64,000 nucleotides of DNA from Pollenia angustigena (Eukaryota; Arthropoda; Insecta; Diptera; Polleniidae). Under the pieces are notes generated by a model that saw nothing but the letters and a program-made list of their open reading frames with translations, did no database searches and was not told the DNA's origin. The stretch is from assembly GCA_930367215.1 (NCBI GenBank), contig OV884056.1, forward strand, positions 235,529,127 through 235,593,126, read 5' to 3'. The translations under genes and the position numbers were made by a program. Below are positions 51,576 through 61,217 of the stretch, piece after piece (position 1 is the first letter of the stretch; every line of letters begins with the position of its first letter).

Positions 51576-54233
51576 TTATCGCTCATCTAATTGGACAAGT
51601 GCCGCAGTGGCTCTTCTTCTTAAGCGAGTGTGGCCGCTATCATTTAAAATATTTCGTGCTAGTGGGTTCGGGTGCAATTCGAGCCTTTTTAAGTATTTTT
51701 CTGCATATTTCGTAATCATAGTTTTAACTAATGGAACATTGAGATCCTTGTGAATATTTGAGTTTTTAACATACCAAGGGGCAGCTGTGATTATTCGAAG
51801 TAATTTATTTTGGCGCCTTTGAATTTTTTCGATATTAGAGGCCGAGGCAGTGCCCCATAACTGAATACCATAGCACCAGATTGGCTTTAAGATGGAGTTG
51901 TAAAGAAGAAGTTTGCAGTCGAGACTAAGGACAGAGTTTCTTCCAATAAGCCAATGAATTTGGATGGCTTTTAGTTTCATTTGAGTTAATTTTGTCTCTA
52001 TATGGCTTTTCCACGTTAAACGGCGATCTAGATGAATACCGAGGTATTTTACATGCGAATTTTGAGGTATTATTTGATTATTGATTTTAATAGGGGGGCA
52101 TGATTCCCGACGCAAGGTGAATGTTATATGTACGCATTTTTGCTCATTGACCTCTATCCTCCATTGCTTTAACCATAGTTCGAGTTGAAATATATGATCC
52201 TGTAGGTAACGAGATGCTTCTTGACGGTTTTCGTGCACGCTCAAAAAAGCTGTATCATCAGCAAATGTTGAAGTTTGTGTGTAGTTGTTTGTTGGCATAT
52301 CCGAGGTATATATTAAGTATAAAAGTGGGCCCAGGATGCTTCCCTGAGGGACTCCAGCGTCAATTTGCTGAGGAGAGCTTAAATAATCACCTTCTTTTAT
52401 AATAAACTTTCGACCGACTAAGTAGCTTTCTAACAGCTTGTGTATGTTTACTGGTAAGTTTAGCTTCAATTTATGTAATAAGCCTTCATGCCAGACTTTT
52501 TCGAAAGCTTGAGAAACATCGATGAAGAGAGCGGAACAATATTTTTTTTCTTCAAAGGCTTTTCTTATTGCGTTTACTATACGATGGGTTTGCTCAATTG
52601 TGCTGTGTTCTCTTCTAAAGCCGAATTGGTGGTTAGGAATACATCTATTATCATTTAAAATTGGGGTTAATTTTGACGCTAACAGCTTCTCAAACAGCTT
52701 TGATATATTAGAAAGTAAGCTTATAGGCCTATATGACTCAACTTTTGTGTGATCCTTTCCAGGTTTAGGTATCATGGTGACTAAGGAGACCTTCCACTTT
52801 TGAGGATAGTATTCAAGGCGTAAAATAGCATTAAAAATTAAAAGAATAATTTTCTTTGCTATGCTGGGTAGCTCCAAAAGCATTTTGTTGCTGATCTTGT
52901 CAAAACCAGGAGCCTTTTTGGGGTTTAAATCACAAATAGCCTTTTCGATTTCTCTTATCTCAAATCTTAGCGGAACAGCTGCTCTAGCAGCAACAGGTGG
53001 TAACTCGACCGCAATATCGTGAGATATATTTGGGGTAAATACGTTTTTTAAATGATTGACAAACAGATTTCCTTTTTCAACATCATTTCTTGCCCAACTT
53101 CCATTCAAGTTTCTTAATGGTGGTTTAGAGACAACTGGCCTTTTGAGATTTCTAGCTGCACGCCATAATGAGTAGTCTGATTGTGGGGTTGCATCAAGTT
53201 CCTTAAGATATTTTTCAAGAGAAGCCGTTTTCTTAGTCTGCAGTAACTTTCTTAGTCTTTTTGTACACTCTTTAAGTAAGTTCTTAAGTTGAGGGGATCT
53301 GTGCAATTGCCACTCTCTTCGAGCCCTCCTTTTTTCAGACAAAATATGCTCGACATCTGTGGAATATATTTTAATAGTTTTTGTTTTTTTGGGGGCAATA
53401 TTGGAATGTTGAACAGCTAGTTTCAGAAAACTGTCAAAATTGTCAATAGAGCGATCTACATAATCCGGTGTACTGAGCGGAATATTTTCTGTGCATTGGG
53501 TACTGAGATATTTTTTATATTTCAACCAATTAATTTGCGTAGCTGTCGTCGGAGGTACAATTCTATTGGGGTTCATTATAGTAACAATTGTAGGTGTGTG
53601 GTCGGAAGATAAATCTAGGGAGGCTTCAACTTGAATCGTTTCTATGGGAATGTTTTTAACCACGCCGAAATCTATGACATCTGGAATTTTTTGAAGATCA
53701 GTGGGCCAATATGTTGGTTGTCCGCTCGCTACCACATTTAAATCCATTTTAGAAATTATGTTAAATAAAACACGACCCTTTGGTGTTATAAGTCGCGACC
53801 CCCAGAGGGTATGTTTAGCGTTATAATCGCCAGCGGCTAGGAAACACGGTCCTAATGATTTAAAATATTTACAATATTGGTCCTCCGATATTGAAAATCT
53901 AGGCGGGGAGTATAACGATGAAATTATTAGGTTTCTATTTAATTCCTCAACGCAAATGTTCGTTGCCTGGAGATAATCTTCACGATGATCACACATTAGG
54001 TAGTGTTTGACTCGGGCCTTTATTAAAATGGCAGAACCTCCACAAGCTCTATCTCGAGGGTCCTTGGTATCATATAGTATATAACCATTTATTTTAAACG
54101 TACTTCTTGAGGTCAAATGAGTTTCAGAAATCATCATGACATCAATTTGTTTATTTTTAAGAAAGTATTCTAATTCATTTTTATGTTGGCGGATGCCGTT
54201 TGCGTTCCAAAAACAAATTTTTAAACAGTTCAT
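51576..54233 (-). CDS. Jockey-clade LINE ORF2: endonuclease / reverse transcriptase
   Basis: An 885-codon uninterrupted frame. Residues 1-220 are an AP-type endonuclease: WNANGIRQHKNELE, MMISETHLTSRS, GDYNAKHTLWGSR and, near 217, SSDHTPTI. Residues ~430-720 are the RT: NPKKAPGFDKISNKMLL, YRPISLLSNISKLFEKLL, HQFGFRREHSTIEQ, FIDVSQAFEKVWHEGLL (motif A Asp kept), GVPQGSILGPLLYL and TFADDTAF. The C-terminal part has YLGIHLDRRLTWKSH and WCYGIQLWGTAS. No RNase H domain. It overlaps ORF1 by 4 bp (ATGA, 54230-54233), suggesting coupled translation. All catalytic motifs look intact, so it may be active. Confidence 0.92.
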   Translation of the reverse strand: MNCLKICFWNANGIRQHKNELEYFLKNKQIDVMMISETHLTSRSTFKINGYILYDTKDPRDRACGGSAILIKARVKHYLMCDHREDYLQATNICVEELNRNLIISSLYSPPRFSISEDQYCKYFKSLGPCFLAAGDYNAKHTLWGSRLITPKGRVLFNIISKMDLNVVASGQPTYWPTDLQKIPDVIDFGVVKNIPIETIQVEASLDLSSDHTPTIVTIMNPNRIVPPTTATQINWLKYKKYLSTQCTENIPLSTPDYVDRSIDNFDSFLKLAVQHSNIAPKKTKTIKIYSTDVEHILSEKRRARREWQLHRSPQLKNLLKECTKRLRKLLQTKKTASLEKYLKELDATPQSDYSLWRAARNLKRPVVSKPPLRNLNGSWARNDVEKGNLFVNHLKNVFTPNISHDIAVELPPVAARAAVPLRFEIREIEKAICDLNPKKAPGFDKISNKMLLELPSIAKKIILLIFNAILRLEYYPQKWKVSLVTMIPKPGKDHTKVESYRPISLLSNISKLFEKLLASKLTPILNDNRCIPNHQFGFRREHSTIEQTHRIVNAIRKAFEEKKYCSALFIDVSQAFEKVWHEGLLHKLKLNLPVNIHKLLESYLVGRKFIIKEGDYLSSPQQIDAGVPQGSILGPLLYLIYTSDMPTNNYTQTSTFADDTAFLSVHENRQEASRYLQDHIFQLELWLKQWRIEVNEQKCVHITFTLRRESCPPIKINNQIIPQNSHVKYLGIHLDRRLTWKSHIETKLTQMKLKAIQIHWLIGRNSVLSLDCKLLLYNSILKPIWCYGIQLWGTASASNIEKIQRRQNKLLRIITAAPWYVKNSNIHKDLNVPLVKTMITKYAEKYLKRLELHPNPLARNILNDSGHTRLRRRATAALVQLDER

Positions 54234-55738
54234 GGTTTGTTAAGTACAGCTTGCAATAACATCGATTGCATTCTAAGCATTTCCTGCATCATATTACCCA
54301 TTGTGTTCGTAAAATTATTTACTGTTTGCACTAATGTTTCCATGGTTTTTTCTAAACGACTTAAATTAGAAAATTGAGTTTCATCATTACTTGGCGAGGC
54401 ACCTTGCACTGGCTCATGGTTTGATTTTAGGACGTTAGCGTAAGAGGTTCTGTTATTACTAGGCTGGGGGGCTTGAATTGCATTTGTGTTAACCTGATTT
54501 GTTACCTGCATTTGAGGGGGATTAGTTTTCGGTCCGACCGACTGCTTGACGATAGTATATACAGGGCATCCTCTATAATTGGCAGTGTGATTACCGCCAC
54601 AGTTGCTACATTTTTTTACGTTGGGGTCGGTTTTAGACTTGTCGCAAAGAACTGTTCCATGTAATTCACCACATACTACGCAAACAGGGGGTAAGTAGCA
54701 GTATGCCTTAGTATGGCCAAATTCCTGGCAGTTTAGACATTGAACAGGACCATTTCTTTTGTGAGGCTCCTCAATAGTTACCCTTCTGTACAGAATATAT
54801 TTCAAATTATAAATTGGATGCGTTTCATTTTTTTTGAGCTTAACGTCGCCGGGTTCAAGCTCCACTCGAAATAGTGGTTGGGGATTTTTTTCCCTATTTT
54901 TGATATTTGTTACGTTTTTGATTTTAAAGCCCTTCTCTTCCAAAAAAGCTTTAATTTCCCCTGGGTCTACGCATGAGTCTATGCCCTTGATTACTACCTG
55001 AAGACCTTTACTGCTCTTCAGTTGATACGTATAAAAGTTTTTATTCAGAGTCTCAAATCTTGTAATTACCTTTCGAAAATCATCCTCGTGATTCACCTGT
55101 ATTTTAGTCTCGTTAATGATACCGCGCTTTATTGCAGCTACATAAAAGGAATTTTCACCTATCACCGAAATTAAACTTTTTATTAACTCATTAGAGTTTT
55201 GCTCTCTAAGGTATATCGGGGGTGGCTTAGACGATTTAATGACGTTTGGTGCTTCAGAGGATTCATCCTCCAGAATCGCGAAACGATTTTGTGTATTTAT
55301 TTTATCAAAAGATGGTACTTTTGAGGCCGAAGCAACTGCTGCAGAGGTAGTTCTGCGTCCCCGTTTAAGCACTGTTATGTACCTGTCCATACCAACTTGT
55401 ACTGTAGGCTTTTGACAACTTTTTACAGGGGGGTTTTCCATTGCATTTGTGTTTAAGTTCATGGTATCATTGCCCACTAAATTTGTTTTTGACGTCACGG
55501 CAATACTTGCTGGCCTGGCAACACTTGTCACCAAATCTTGTTGTAGTTTTTTTAATGAGTCACTATCCACCGTTTGTGTAAATACCGAGGGTGAGAGGGA
55601 ACGTGTTCGAGTAGCCGTTAGGTAGTTAATATTGTTTTGTTTTGTTTTATTTATTTCTGCATTATTTTCATTTGCATTAACTAAAACGTAAACGTTTCTT
55701 TCATTTTGTCTTAGTGTTGTTTCACTGTTTGTACTCAT
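54230..55738 (-). CDS. Jockey-clade LINE ORF1: nucleic-acid-binding Gag-like protein
   Basis: A 502-codon frame. The N-terminal ~180 residues are Ser/Thr/Asn-rich and disordered. The middle (about 190-330) is a PRE_C2HC-type domain: FYTYQLKSSKGLQVVIKGI, then NLKYILYRRVTIEEP. Three Cys-His zinc knuckles follow: CLNCQEFGHTKAYC, CVVCGELHGTVLC and CSNCGGNHTANYRGC. The C-terminus is Gln/Met-rich and may form a coiled coil (LEKTMETLVQTVNNFTNTM). Such proteins coat LINE RNA and carry it to the nucleus. The start at 55738 is the first ATG of the open frame; the stop TGA (54230-54232) overlaps the ORF2 start. Confidence 0.9.
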   Translation of the reverse strand: MSTNSETTLRQNERNVYVLVNANENNAEINKTKQNNINYLTATRTRSLSPSVFTQTVDSDSLKKLQQDLVTSVARPASIAVTSKTNLVGNDTMNLNTNAMENPPVKSCQKPTVQVGMDRYITVLKRGRRTTSAAVASASKVPSFDKINTQNRFAILEDESSEAPNVIKSSKPPPIYLREQNSNELIKSLISVIGENSFYVAAIKRGIINETKIQVNHEDDFRKVITRFETLNKNFYTYQLKSSKGLQVVIKGIDSCVDPGEIKAFLEEKGFKIKNVTNIKNREKNPQPLFRVELEPGDVKLKKNETHPIYNLKYILYRRVTIEEPHKRNGPVQCLNCQEFGHTKAYCYLPPVCVVCGELHGTVLCDKSKTDPNVKKCSNCGGNHTANYRGCPVYTIVKQSVGPKTNPPQMQVTNQVNTNAIQAPQPSNNRTSYANVLKSNHEPVQGASPSNDETQFSNLSRLEKTMETLVQTVNNFTNTMGNMMQEMLRMQSMLLQAVLNKP

Positions 55739-56423
55739 GCAAAGAGTTGTTTTTGTTTTTCACCGTTTTGCTTTGCTTTAATATTTTTATTTTTTATTGT
55801 ATTTTACAACAACAAAAGAAAAACCAGAATTTAAATGTTTTGTTCAGAATATGTATACACATGTATGAACATTCATACGTACATATATATTTTTACTGAT
55901 TTATTTAATTTAATTTGATCGTTTTAAATTGTTCACTATTATGTTAAATAATTTAATTAACAAAATATATTATTTGGTTTTTTTTAAGCGTCCATTCGCT
56001 GCTTAGATTACAAAATCAAATGTGATTAATTAATAGTTCAAATCGTATGCGGTGCTAAAATACACGTCTGTATCACAACAAAGCACAAACTTCAAATGTT
56101 AAATCAAATCAAAAATAAACTTGGCAATACTAAAGCGAAAAATAAATGTAATCATTAAAATTGGCGATTAAAGTTAAATTTTTTACTTTGTGGTTACATG
56201 TGTTTTACTATTAAAAATAAATTTTAATATAAAGTGAACAGCTTATTTCTTGTGAAAAATAAAAATTATTTGTGAGTAATTTCAATGATTAAAAATACGA
56301 AAAAAAGGAAAATAAAACGGGAAAGTGAAGAAAGTTTGTTGAACGATCGCATTGCTACAATTCTCAAAATAAAAGGGAGCCAAGTAGTTTGTCTTTCCAA
56401 GATTTAGAGGACATTATTTAATC
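55739..56423 (-). other. 5' UTR/promoter region of the LINE plus adjoining unassigned sequence
   Basis: Upstream of ORF1 on the minus strand. The 5' end of the LINE cannot be fixed because no target duplication matching the 3' flank (TATTTAAGC) is visible. Near 56285-56415, on the plus strand, a short frame MIKNTKKRKIKRES...RIATILKIKGSQ can be read; it is unassigned and may belong to the element that owns the arms. Confidence 0.45.
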
Positions 56424-56701
56424 TTTAAGCTATGGTGCCGAATGTTTATCTCACAGTTTATTTAAATAAATAATAAATGTATATTAAAAAAAATAAAATA
56501 TTTGAAAAACATTTGAGAATTACGTTTGAAAGCAAGTTGAAAATAAAGGCATTTTTCAATTTGAAAATAATATCCCCTTTTTGTTGAGAACGCTATGATT
56601 TTCAAATGATTTTCAAATCATTATCAAACGTTTGTCGTTTGAGAAAACGTTTGATTTCAAATCATTTTCAATTTGAAATCAAACCTTCGTGTTTGTTGGG
56701 A
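56424..56701. repeat. Right arm of the ~5.6-kb inverted-repeat element
   Basis: TTTAAGCTATGGTGCCGAATG...CGTTTGAAAGCAAGTTG...CAAACCTTCGTGTTTGTTGGGA mirrors 51098-51411. The flanks ACTATG (left) and TATTGC (right) give no convincing duplication. Either the ends of one DNA element into which the LINE jumped, or two solo elements facing each other. Confidence 0.75.
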
Positions 56702-57045
56702 TATTGCGTAAGCAACAAAAATGCAAATAAAGCACTTTCAATAAAAAACGAATAAATGCAAAAATAAAATGTGTACGAAAGGATGTAAAAATTACCAACG
56801 TTGAACTTTGTTTTGCATGTATAGAGTTATTGTAAATTTTAGCGTATGAATAAATCAACAAAAATAGTGAATTTTGATGTTCTCTGATGCAGAACATATA
56901 CATAAATAAAAAAAAAGTTTTTTAAATTTTTTTTTCTCAAGAAGTGTTTTGGAGATATACGCGAAAATCGTGTTTTTCTGCAGTTGTTTTAGGTATTTCG
57001 AAAAATTTACGATATCTCTGAAACTACAGGGCAAATTTAAAAACA

Positions 57046-57565
57046 ATGCAAGCACGTCTTAAAGATAATATTGATGCCAAGTTTCGGATTTTTTTAACTG
57101 AATATGGTCAACCGTTTTTAAGTTATTCCAATATATGTAGTGAAAGTGCCTTAATTTTGGACATAATCTCTAAAACTAGAGCTGAGGGGTTACTCTCTAT
57201 TGCGATGCGAAAGAAAATGGTGGCAAATCTTGAGATTGGTACTCTTTAGTGCGTTTGCGCATTTGTCTTTCGCATCCTTTTATTATTTTCTTTTCGTAAA
57301 TTATCGGTATTTATATTATTTTAATTTTCCAATTTCAATCTTTTTTACATATTTTGACATTTCATTTCTGTCAATCTGCGCCATCTTTAATTTTTATTGC
57401 CAGTATTGCTTAATTTTCAAAAAATTTTGCGAAAGTGATAGAGAGTAGGTACCAAGTTGGAATTTAGCTTTCGCATCGCAATTGAATTCGCATCGCAATA
57501 GAGAGTAGCCCTCCTGATAGAGAAAAATGGAGATTAGATTTGAAATCAGCGACCTCAAACTAGTA
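57046..57565 (+). pseudogene. Small reading frame split by a MITE, unknown function
   Basis: ATG at 57046: MQARLKDNIDAKFRIFL, YGQPFLSYSNICSES and LILDIISKTRA, then the MITE 57186-57513. Without the MITE and one CTGA, the frame continues DREKWRLDLKSATSN and stops at TAG, 59-60 residues in all. The composition looks coding but I recognise no family. It could be a host-gene exon end or part of an old element. Confidence 0.35.
57186..57513. mobile_element. MITE with GGGGTTACTCTCTATTGCG ends
   Basis: GGGGTTACTCTCTATTGCGATG and CATCGCAATAGAGAGTAGCCCTC are inverted, with ATGCGAAAG / CTTTCGCAT further in. CTGA stands outside both ends (57182-57185, 57514-57517), a possible 4-bp duplication. 328 bp. 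Confidence 0.7.
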
Positions 57566-57614
57566 AAAATTTGCAATCAAATTCCAGACCACAAACTTAC
57601 TGTTCCGCAGTGTA

Positions 57615-57978
57615 ATAATAGGTGATTTCTTAAGAGCTGTAGGAAAGCTTAAAAAACACATACAATTCAAAAAATGCACGAAATCTTTATTTGAATCGAT
57701 AGTACGGTCCATATAATTTAATGTTTGAAGATTATTTCATGCAAATGTTGACCGTGACTGCGCCTCAAATGGTCCATCCGCTTAGTCCAATTTTGGCCTA
57801 CTCTTTCCAACATTTCGGCCGGTATCTCATGAATAAATGCTTCAATGTTGTCTTCCAATGCGTAAACTGAAGCGGGCATATGCGTATAGACATGAGCTTT
57901 AATATAGCCTCACAAAATAGCCAATTGACGGGTCCCGAACGTGAAATAAAATGTTCACCGAACTCGCCTCTCATGAGC
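57615..57978 (-). pseudogene. Mariner-type relic, same family as 46049-47451
   Basis: From the terminus AGGTGATTTCTTAAGAGC (57620) inward on the minus strand it reads the last third of the transposase: MRGEFGEHFISRSGPVN, then FMRYRPKCWKE-type shifted sequence. The block PPRSCDLTPLDYFLWG is deleted, taking the third catalytic Asp. DNA identity to 47060-47450 is high. It ends abruptly at a GAGCAGCAGCAG run. Confidence 0.75.
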
Positions 57979-58046
57979 AGCAGCAGCAGGTAATAGCAAA
58001 AAGTTAAATATTTGTGACCCGGTGTTATCAAATAATAAAATATAAA

Positions 58047-58575
58047 TAGGGTGGTCGATTATTTGACATTTTTTAAAAAACGGTTTTGGAATATATCGGC
58101 TATATAAATAAGCAAAATTAAATTACTTTCTTTTACTTTATTTTTACTGCATGTGATAATTTTTAAATTTTCTATAATATTGAACTTAGAAACATAGTAT
58201 TATAGGTGCAGGCTCCTTAGTGAATGAAAATCTATAGGTTTGAAAATGTTGGTACTTTTTGTTTTTCATCTGGTACTTTTTGAATTTTTGTTAATATTCG
58301 TCCTACAAAGATAAAATTAAACATGCATTGTCCTGAGTGAACAACAATATGTAAGGCGAGCTTTTTGGTACTCTGAGTGGATGACAATCTATTAAGGAGA
58401 TTTTTTGATACTTTTTTGTTTTTCTATTGATATTTCCTCGCAAATTGATTTACTAAGACGGAAAAAATAAATTCTCGAAACATGTCAGTTCATATATGCT
58501 TATATGTACTATGCTTTCTTCATATGTACAGGTACATAAAAGTTTATGGTCGAATTTTGACCATTATGCGAACAC
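58047..58575. mobile_element. Short relative of the 31032-32685 element
   Basis: It starts TAGGGTGGTCGATTATTTG and ends GACCATTATGCGAACACTAGT. It shares ATTATAGGTGCAGG, GGTACTTTTTG and ACATGTCAGTTCATATATG words with 31032-32685 in reverse. No coding. Confidence 0.55.
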
Positions 58576-59290
58576 TAGTATAACTAAAAATACAATTTAA
58601 ACCTACAATCTAATTAGCAATTATGTATTTATGTACGTATGTGTTCTTATAAATAACTAGCTTAACACGGTGCGCTTCGCTACACTGCTTTAACCACTTC
58701 TTCAGTTGAGAGATATTTAATATATTAGTATTGTGGTTATTTTATTGAACTATTTATGGTTTTTAATCCAAATTTTTTAATATTTTTAATTAGGCTTAAG
58801 TTCATTAAATTTAATTTTCATTAAATTATTTTTATGAAGAAAGGAATTTTACAACATGAAAATCAATTAAAATTTACTGATAATTATTCATTCTTGACTC
58901 AATCTGGGCTCGAACCCAGGTGTTTACGGACAGGTTACCCTGACATGTTTCGATTGCAACCACTCAATCTCCTCAGAGGGCTTGCCGTTTAACACTCGCA
59001 GCCATCGACGACTGCTGACGTCATTAGTCAAACATCAATCCTTAAACCAAATTGTATTCAACCTTTGGTAGATCGAAATTTGCTTTGAATGATTATCTAT
59101 TTTAATTTATTTTAACATGTTGTTCCTTTACTTCTGTTTTTTCGTACTTTTGTCAAGAATTCTTCTTGAAGTTCAAAGTACATATTTTTTTTTTGTTTTT
59201 TCATTTTTTTGTCTTTCTTTTTCTTGTTGACCTTTTCAGCACAACTTGAAGGACAAATGCAAACATAGAGCTTGTGCCTTAGCTTTAACA
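58576..59290 (-). repeat. Repeat-derived stretch with a tRNA-like (SINE-type) block
   Basis: On the minus strand CCTGGGTTCGAGCCCAG (58904-58920) contains a good Pol III B box (GGGTTCGAGCC). About 50 bases upstream, GATTGAGTGGTTGCAATCG could be an A box. That fits a tRNA-derived SINE at about 58895-58990. It is not a functional tRNA: no acceptor stem pairs. The rest is AT-rich and unassigned. Confidence 0.4.
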
Positions 59291-59930
59291 ATTATTAGTA
59301 TTGTGGTTATTTTATTGAACTATTTATGGTTTTTAATCCAAATTTTTTAATATTTTTAATGGCGTCCTTTAGGGGGTAACACTTACCCCGCTGCTATTTT
59401 ATTTCAATTTTGGGGCACAGAAGATCCTACTACCAAAAGTTCAACAAAATGCGTGCAGCGGCTCTTATTAATATTTCTATCTATGAGGGGTACTGCTCCT
59501 CCTCTGTCTACCCGCCCATTTCTATATTGAAATTCATAGTTTACCATAATAGTAGCTTTAACCACGTTTGAAGACTCTCCCTTTAATAGTTCTTCAGTTG
59601 AGCGATATTTTATATACATATGCATCCTATGGGAGCTATTTACCCCCCTGCGCCTACCCGCTTTATTTTTGTTTTCAATAGTGTTGTATACCATAAGAGT
59701 GACTACTACAAAGTTTGAACATTCTCACTATAACAGTTCTTAAGATATGCGATATTAAACATTGGCGTCCTATGGTGGGTACCACTTCCCCCGCTGCTAT
59801 TTTATTTAAATTTTGGGGCTCAGAAGATCCTACTTCAAAAAGTTCAACAAAATGCGTGCAGCGGCTCTTAAGATATGCGATATTTAATATTGGCATCCAA
59901 TGGGGGTTTAGGAGTCTATAAGCCAACAGA
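59291..59930 (+). repeat. Two ~150-bp direct repeats, period ~404 bp
   Basis: GGCGTCCTTTAGGGGGTAAC with CGCTGCTATTTTATTTCAATTTTGGGGC (59362) recurs as GGCGTCCTATGGTGGGTAC... (59765), and GTTCAACAAAATGCGTGCAGC recurs as well. The preceding block TTAGTATTGTGGTTATTTTATTG (59293) is itself a direct copy of 58726. Short frames here are compositional. The origin is unknown, likely an old element. Confidence 0.6.
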
Positions 59931-60061
59931 TTTTTTACTTTTTTGCCCTTGTAATAAAAAATTTAAAGTTTTTCTCTTTAAAACAAGATTTTTTTTTCGC
60001 CAAACGAAGATTTTCCTTCCAAATCTTCTGGCACCGCTTTCTTATATTTTGTTGTATCGTG

Positions 60062-60130
60062 GCCTAAGGACAACAAGGTTCTATTTGCACCTAAACTACA
60101 TGTAAGATAGAACCTTGTTGTCTTAAGATC
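60062..60130. repeat. Hairpin (GACAACAAGGTTCTA arms)
   Basis: CCTAAGGACAACAAGGTTCTAT is mirrored by ATAGAACCTTGTTGTCTTAAG around a ~20-base loop. A possible minimal foldback element. Confidence 0.6.
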
Positions 60131-60184
60131 GCGGTATGTTATATGAAACAATTTTCCACATTTAAGGTGGAACCCAGTAAAGCA

Positions 60185-60447
60185 AAATATGGCTGTAGGA
60201 AAAATCGCCCAAAGAAAAATGACAAAAAAAAAAAATTAAAAATCGCCCAAATGAAGAATCGCCCAAAAGAACATGAAAAATAACCCAAAAAGTTAAAATG
60301 AAATTTTCAAAAAAAAAAAAAAAAAAAAAAACGAAAAAGGGCCCAAAAAAATTAAAAAGGACCCAAAAAGCAAAAACGAATTTTTTCCCAAAAAAATGAA
60401 AAATTACCCAATTTGCAAAAAAGTGTTTATTAATCATAAAAATTTAG
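60185..60447 (+). repeat. Low-complexity CCCAAAAAGAAA-type element, left part
   Basis: CTGTAGGAAAAATCGCCCAAAG...AATCGCCCAAATGAAGAATCGCC...CCCAATTTGCAAAAAAGTG, cut at 60447 by the 9-bp-TSD element. A near copy lies at 60952-61215, reading through the insertion point. Confidence 0.6.
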
Positions 60448-60755
60448 GACTCCATGAAAAGCTCCCCAATGAAATAACGCCTAGGAAATAACCCCCAATG
60501 AAATAAACCCCAAAAAATAGGAAATAACACCCAAAAGCAGTGGATGAAATAACATCGAAAAACAAATGAAATAAACCCCAAAACGAAAACGAAACAACCC
60601 CCAATATTTGGAAGTTATTTTATATGAAATAACACCCAATGATGAAAATGAAGTAACCCCACCCCCAATGAAATAAACCCCATCAGCAACAAAAATGAAA
60701 ATATACCCAAAATTCATAAAAGAGTCAGTTTCACCAAGGATTTCATGAAGTCAAT

Positions 60756-60920
60756 ATGGGCCAACAGCAAAGTCGCAAAATTATTGAAATGAATCGTGTG
60801 GAGGCCCGCAGGCGTCTTCTTCATAATAAGGATATATTCGGTTCAAAAATATTGCCGCAGTTATTTGACCCGCCCGTAGATCCTTGTAGCCCTGCTCTAT
60901 TTTTGCAGTTCGGAAGATAA
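60756..60920 (+). CDS. Orphan 54-codon frame inside the GGCTCC element (possible captured gene fragment)
   Basis: ATG GGC CAA CAG CAA AGT... gives MGQQQSRKIIEMNRVEARR, then LLHNKDIFGSKILPQLFDPP and VDPCSPALFLQFGR to TAA at 60918. GC content and residue mix (Arg, Leu, Pro, balanced charge) differ sharply from the A-rich low-complexity DNA on both sides, so it looks like a piece of a host gene. A Gly-2 start (MGQQQS) could be N-myristoylated. I do not recognise the parent gene. MULEs are known to capture gene fragments (Pack-MULEs), which is the reading I favour. It could also be an exon of a real gene. Confidence 0.4.
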   Translation: MGQQQSRKIIEMNRVEARRRLLHNKDIFGSKILPQLFDPPVDPCSPALFLQFGR

Positions 60921-60951
60921 TTTGCCTTTTACGTTTGGCCCCCAAAAACGC

Positions 60952-61217
60952 CTGTAGGAAATATCGCCCAAAGAAATATGGCAAAAAAAAAAATGAAAAA
61001 TCGCCCAAATGAAGAATCGCCCAAAAGAACATGAAAAATGACCCAAAAAGTTACATATGAAATTTTGCCCAAAAGAAACGAAAAAGAGCCCAAAATAAAA
61101 ATGAAAAATTACCCAAAAAGAAAAAACGAATTTTTTCCCAAAAAATTAAAAATTACCCAATTTGCAAAACAGTGTTTATTATTCATATAAATTTAGTAAC
61201 TTACAAATGTAAGAGAA
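60952..61217 (+). repeat. Second copy of the CCCAAAAAGAAA-type element
   Basis: CTGTAGGAAATATCGCCCAAAG through TTTATTATTCATATAAATTTAG with TAACTTACAAATGTAAG. It is the uninterrupted version of 60185-60447 joined to 63068-63092. Confidence 0.65.

Noticed and set aside
58895..58990. Functional tRNA gene
   Set aside because: B box present but no pairing acceptor stem or cloverleaf could be drawn.
60162..61032. Phe/Gly-rich minus-strand frames
   Set aside because: Complement of CCCAAAAA-type low-complexity DNA; no coding signature.
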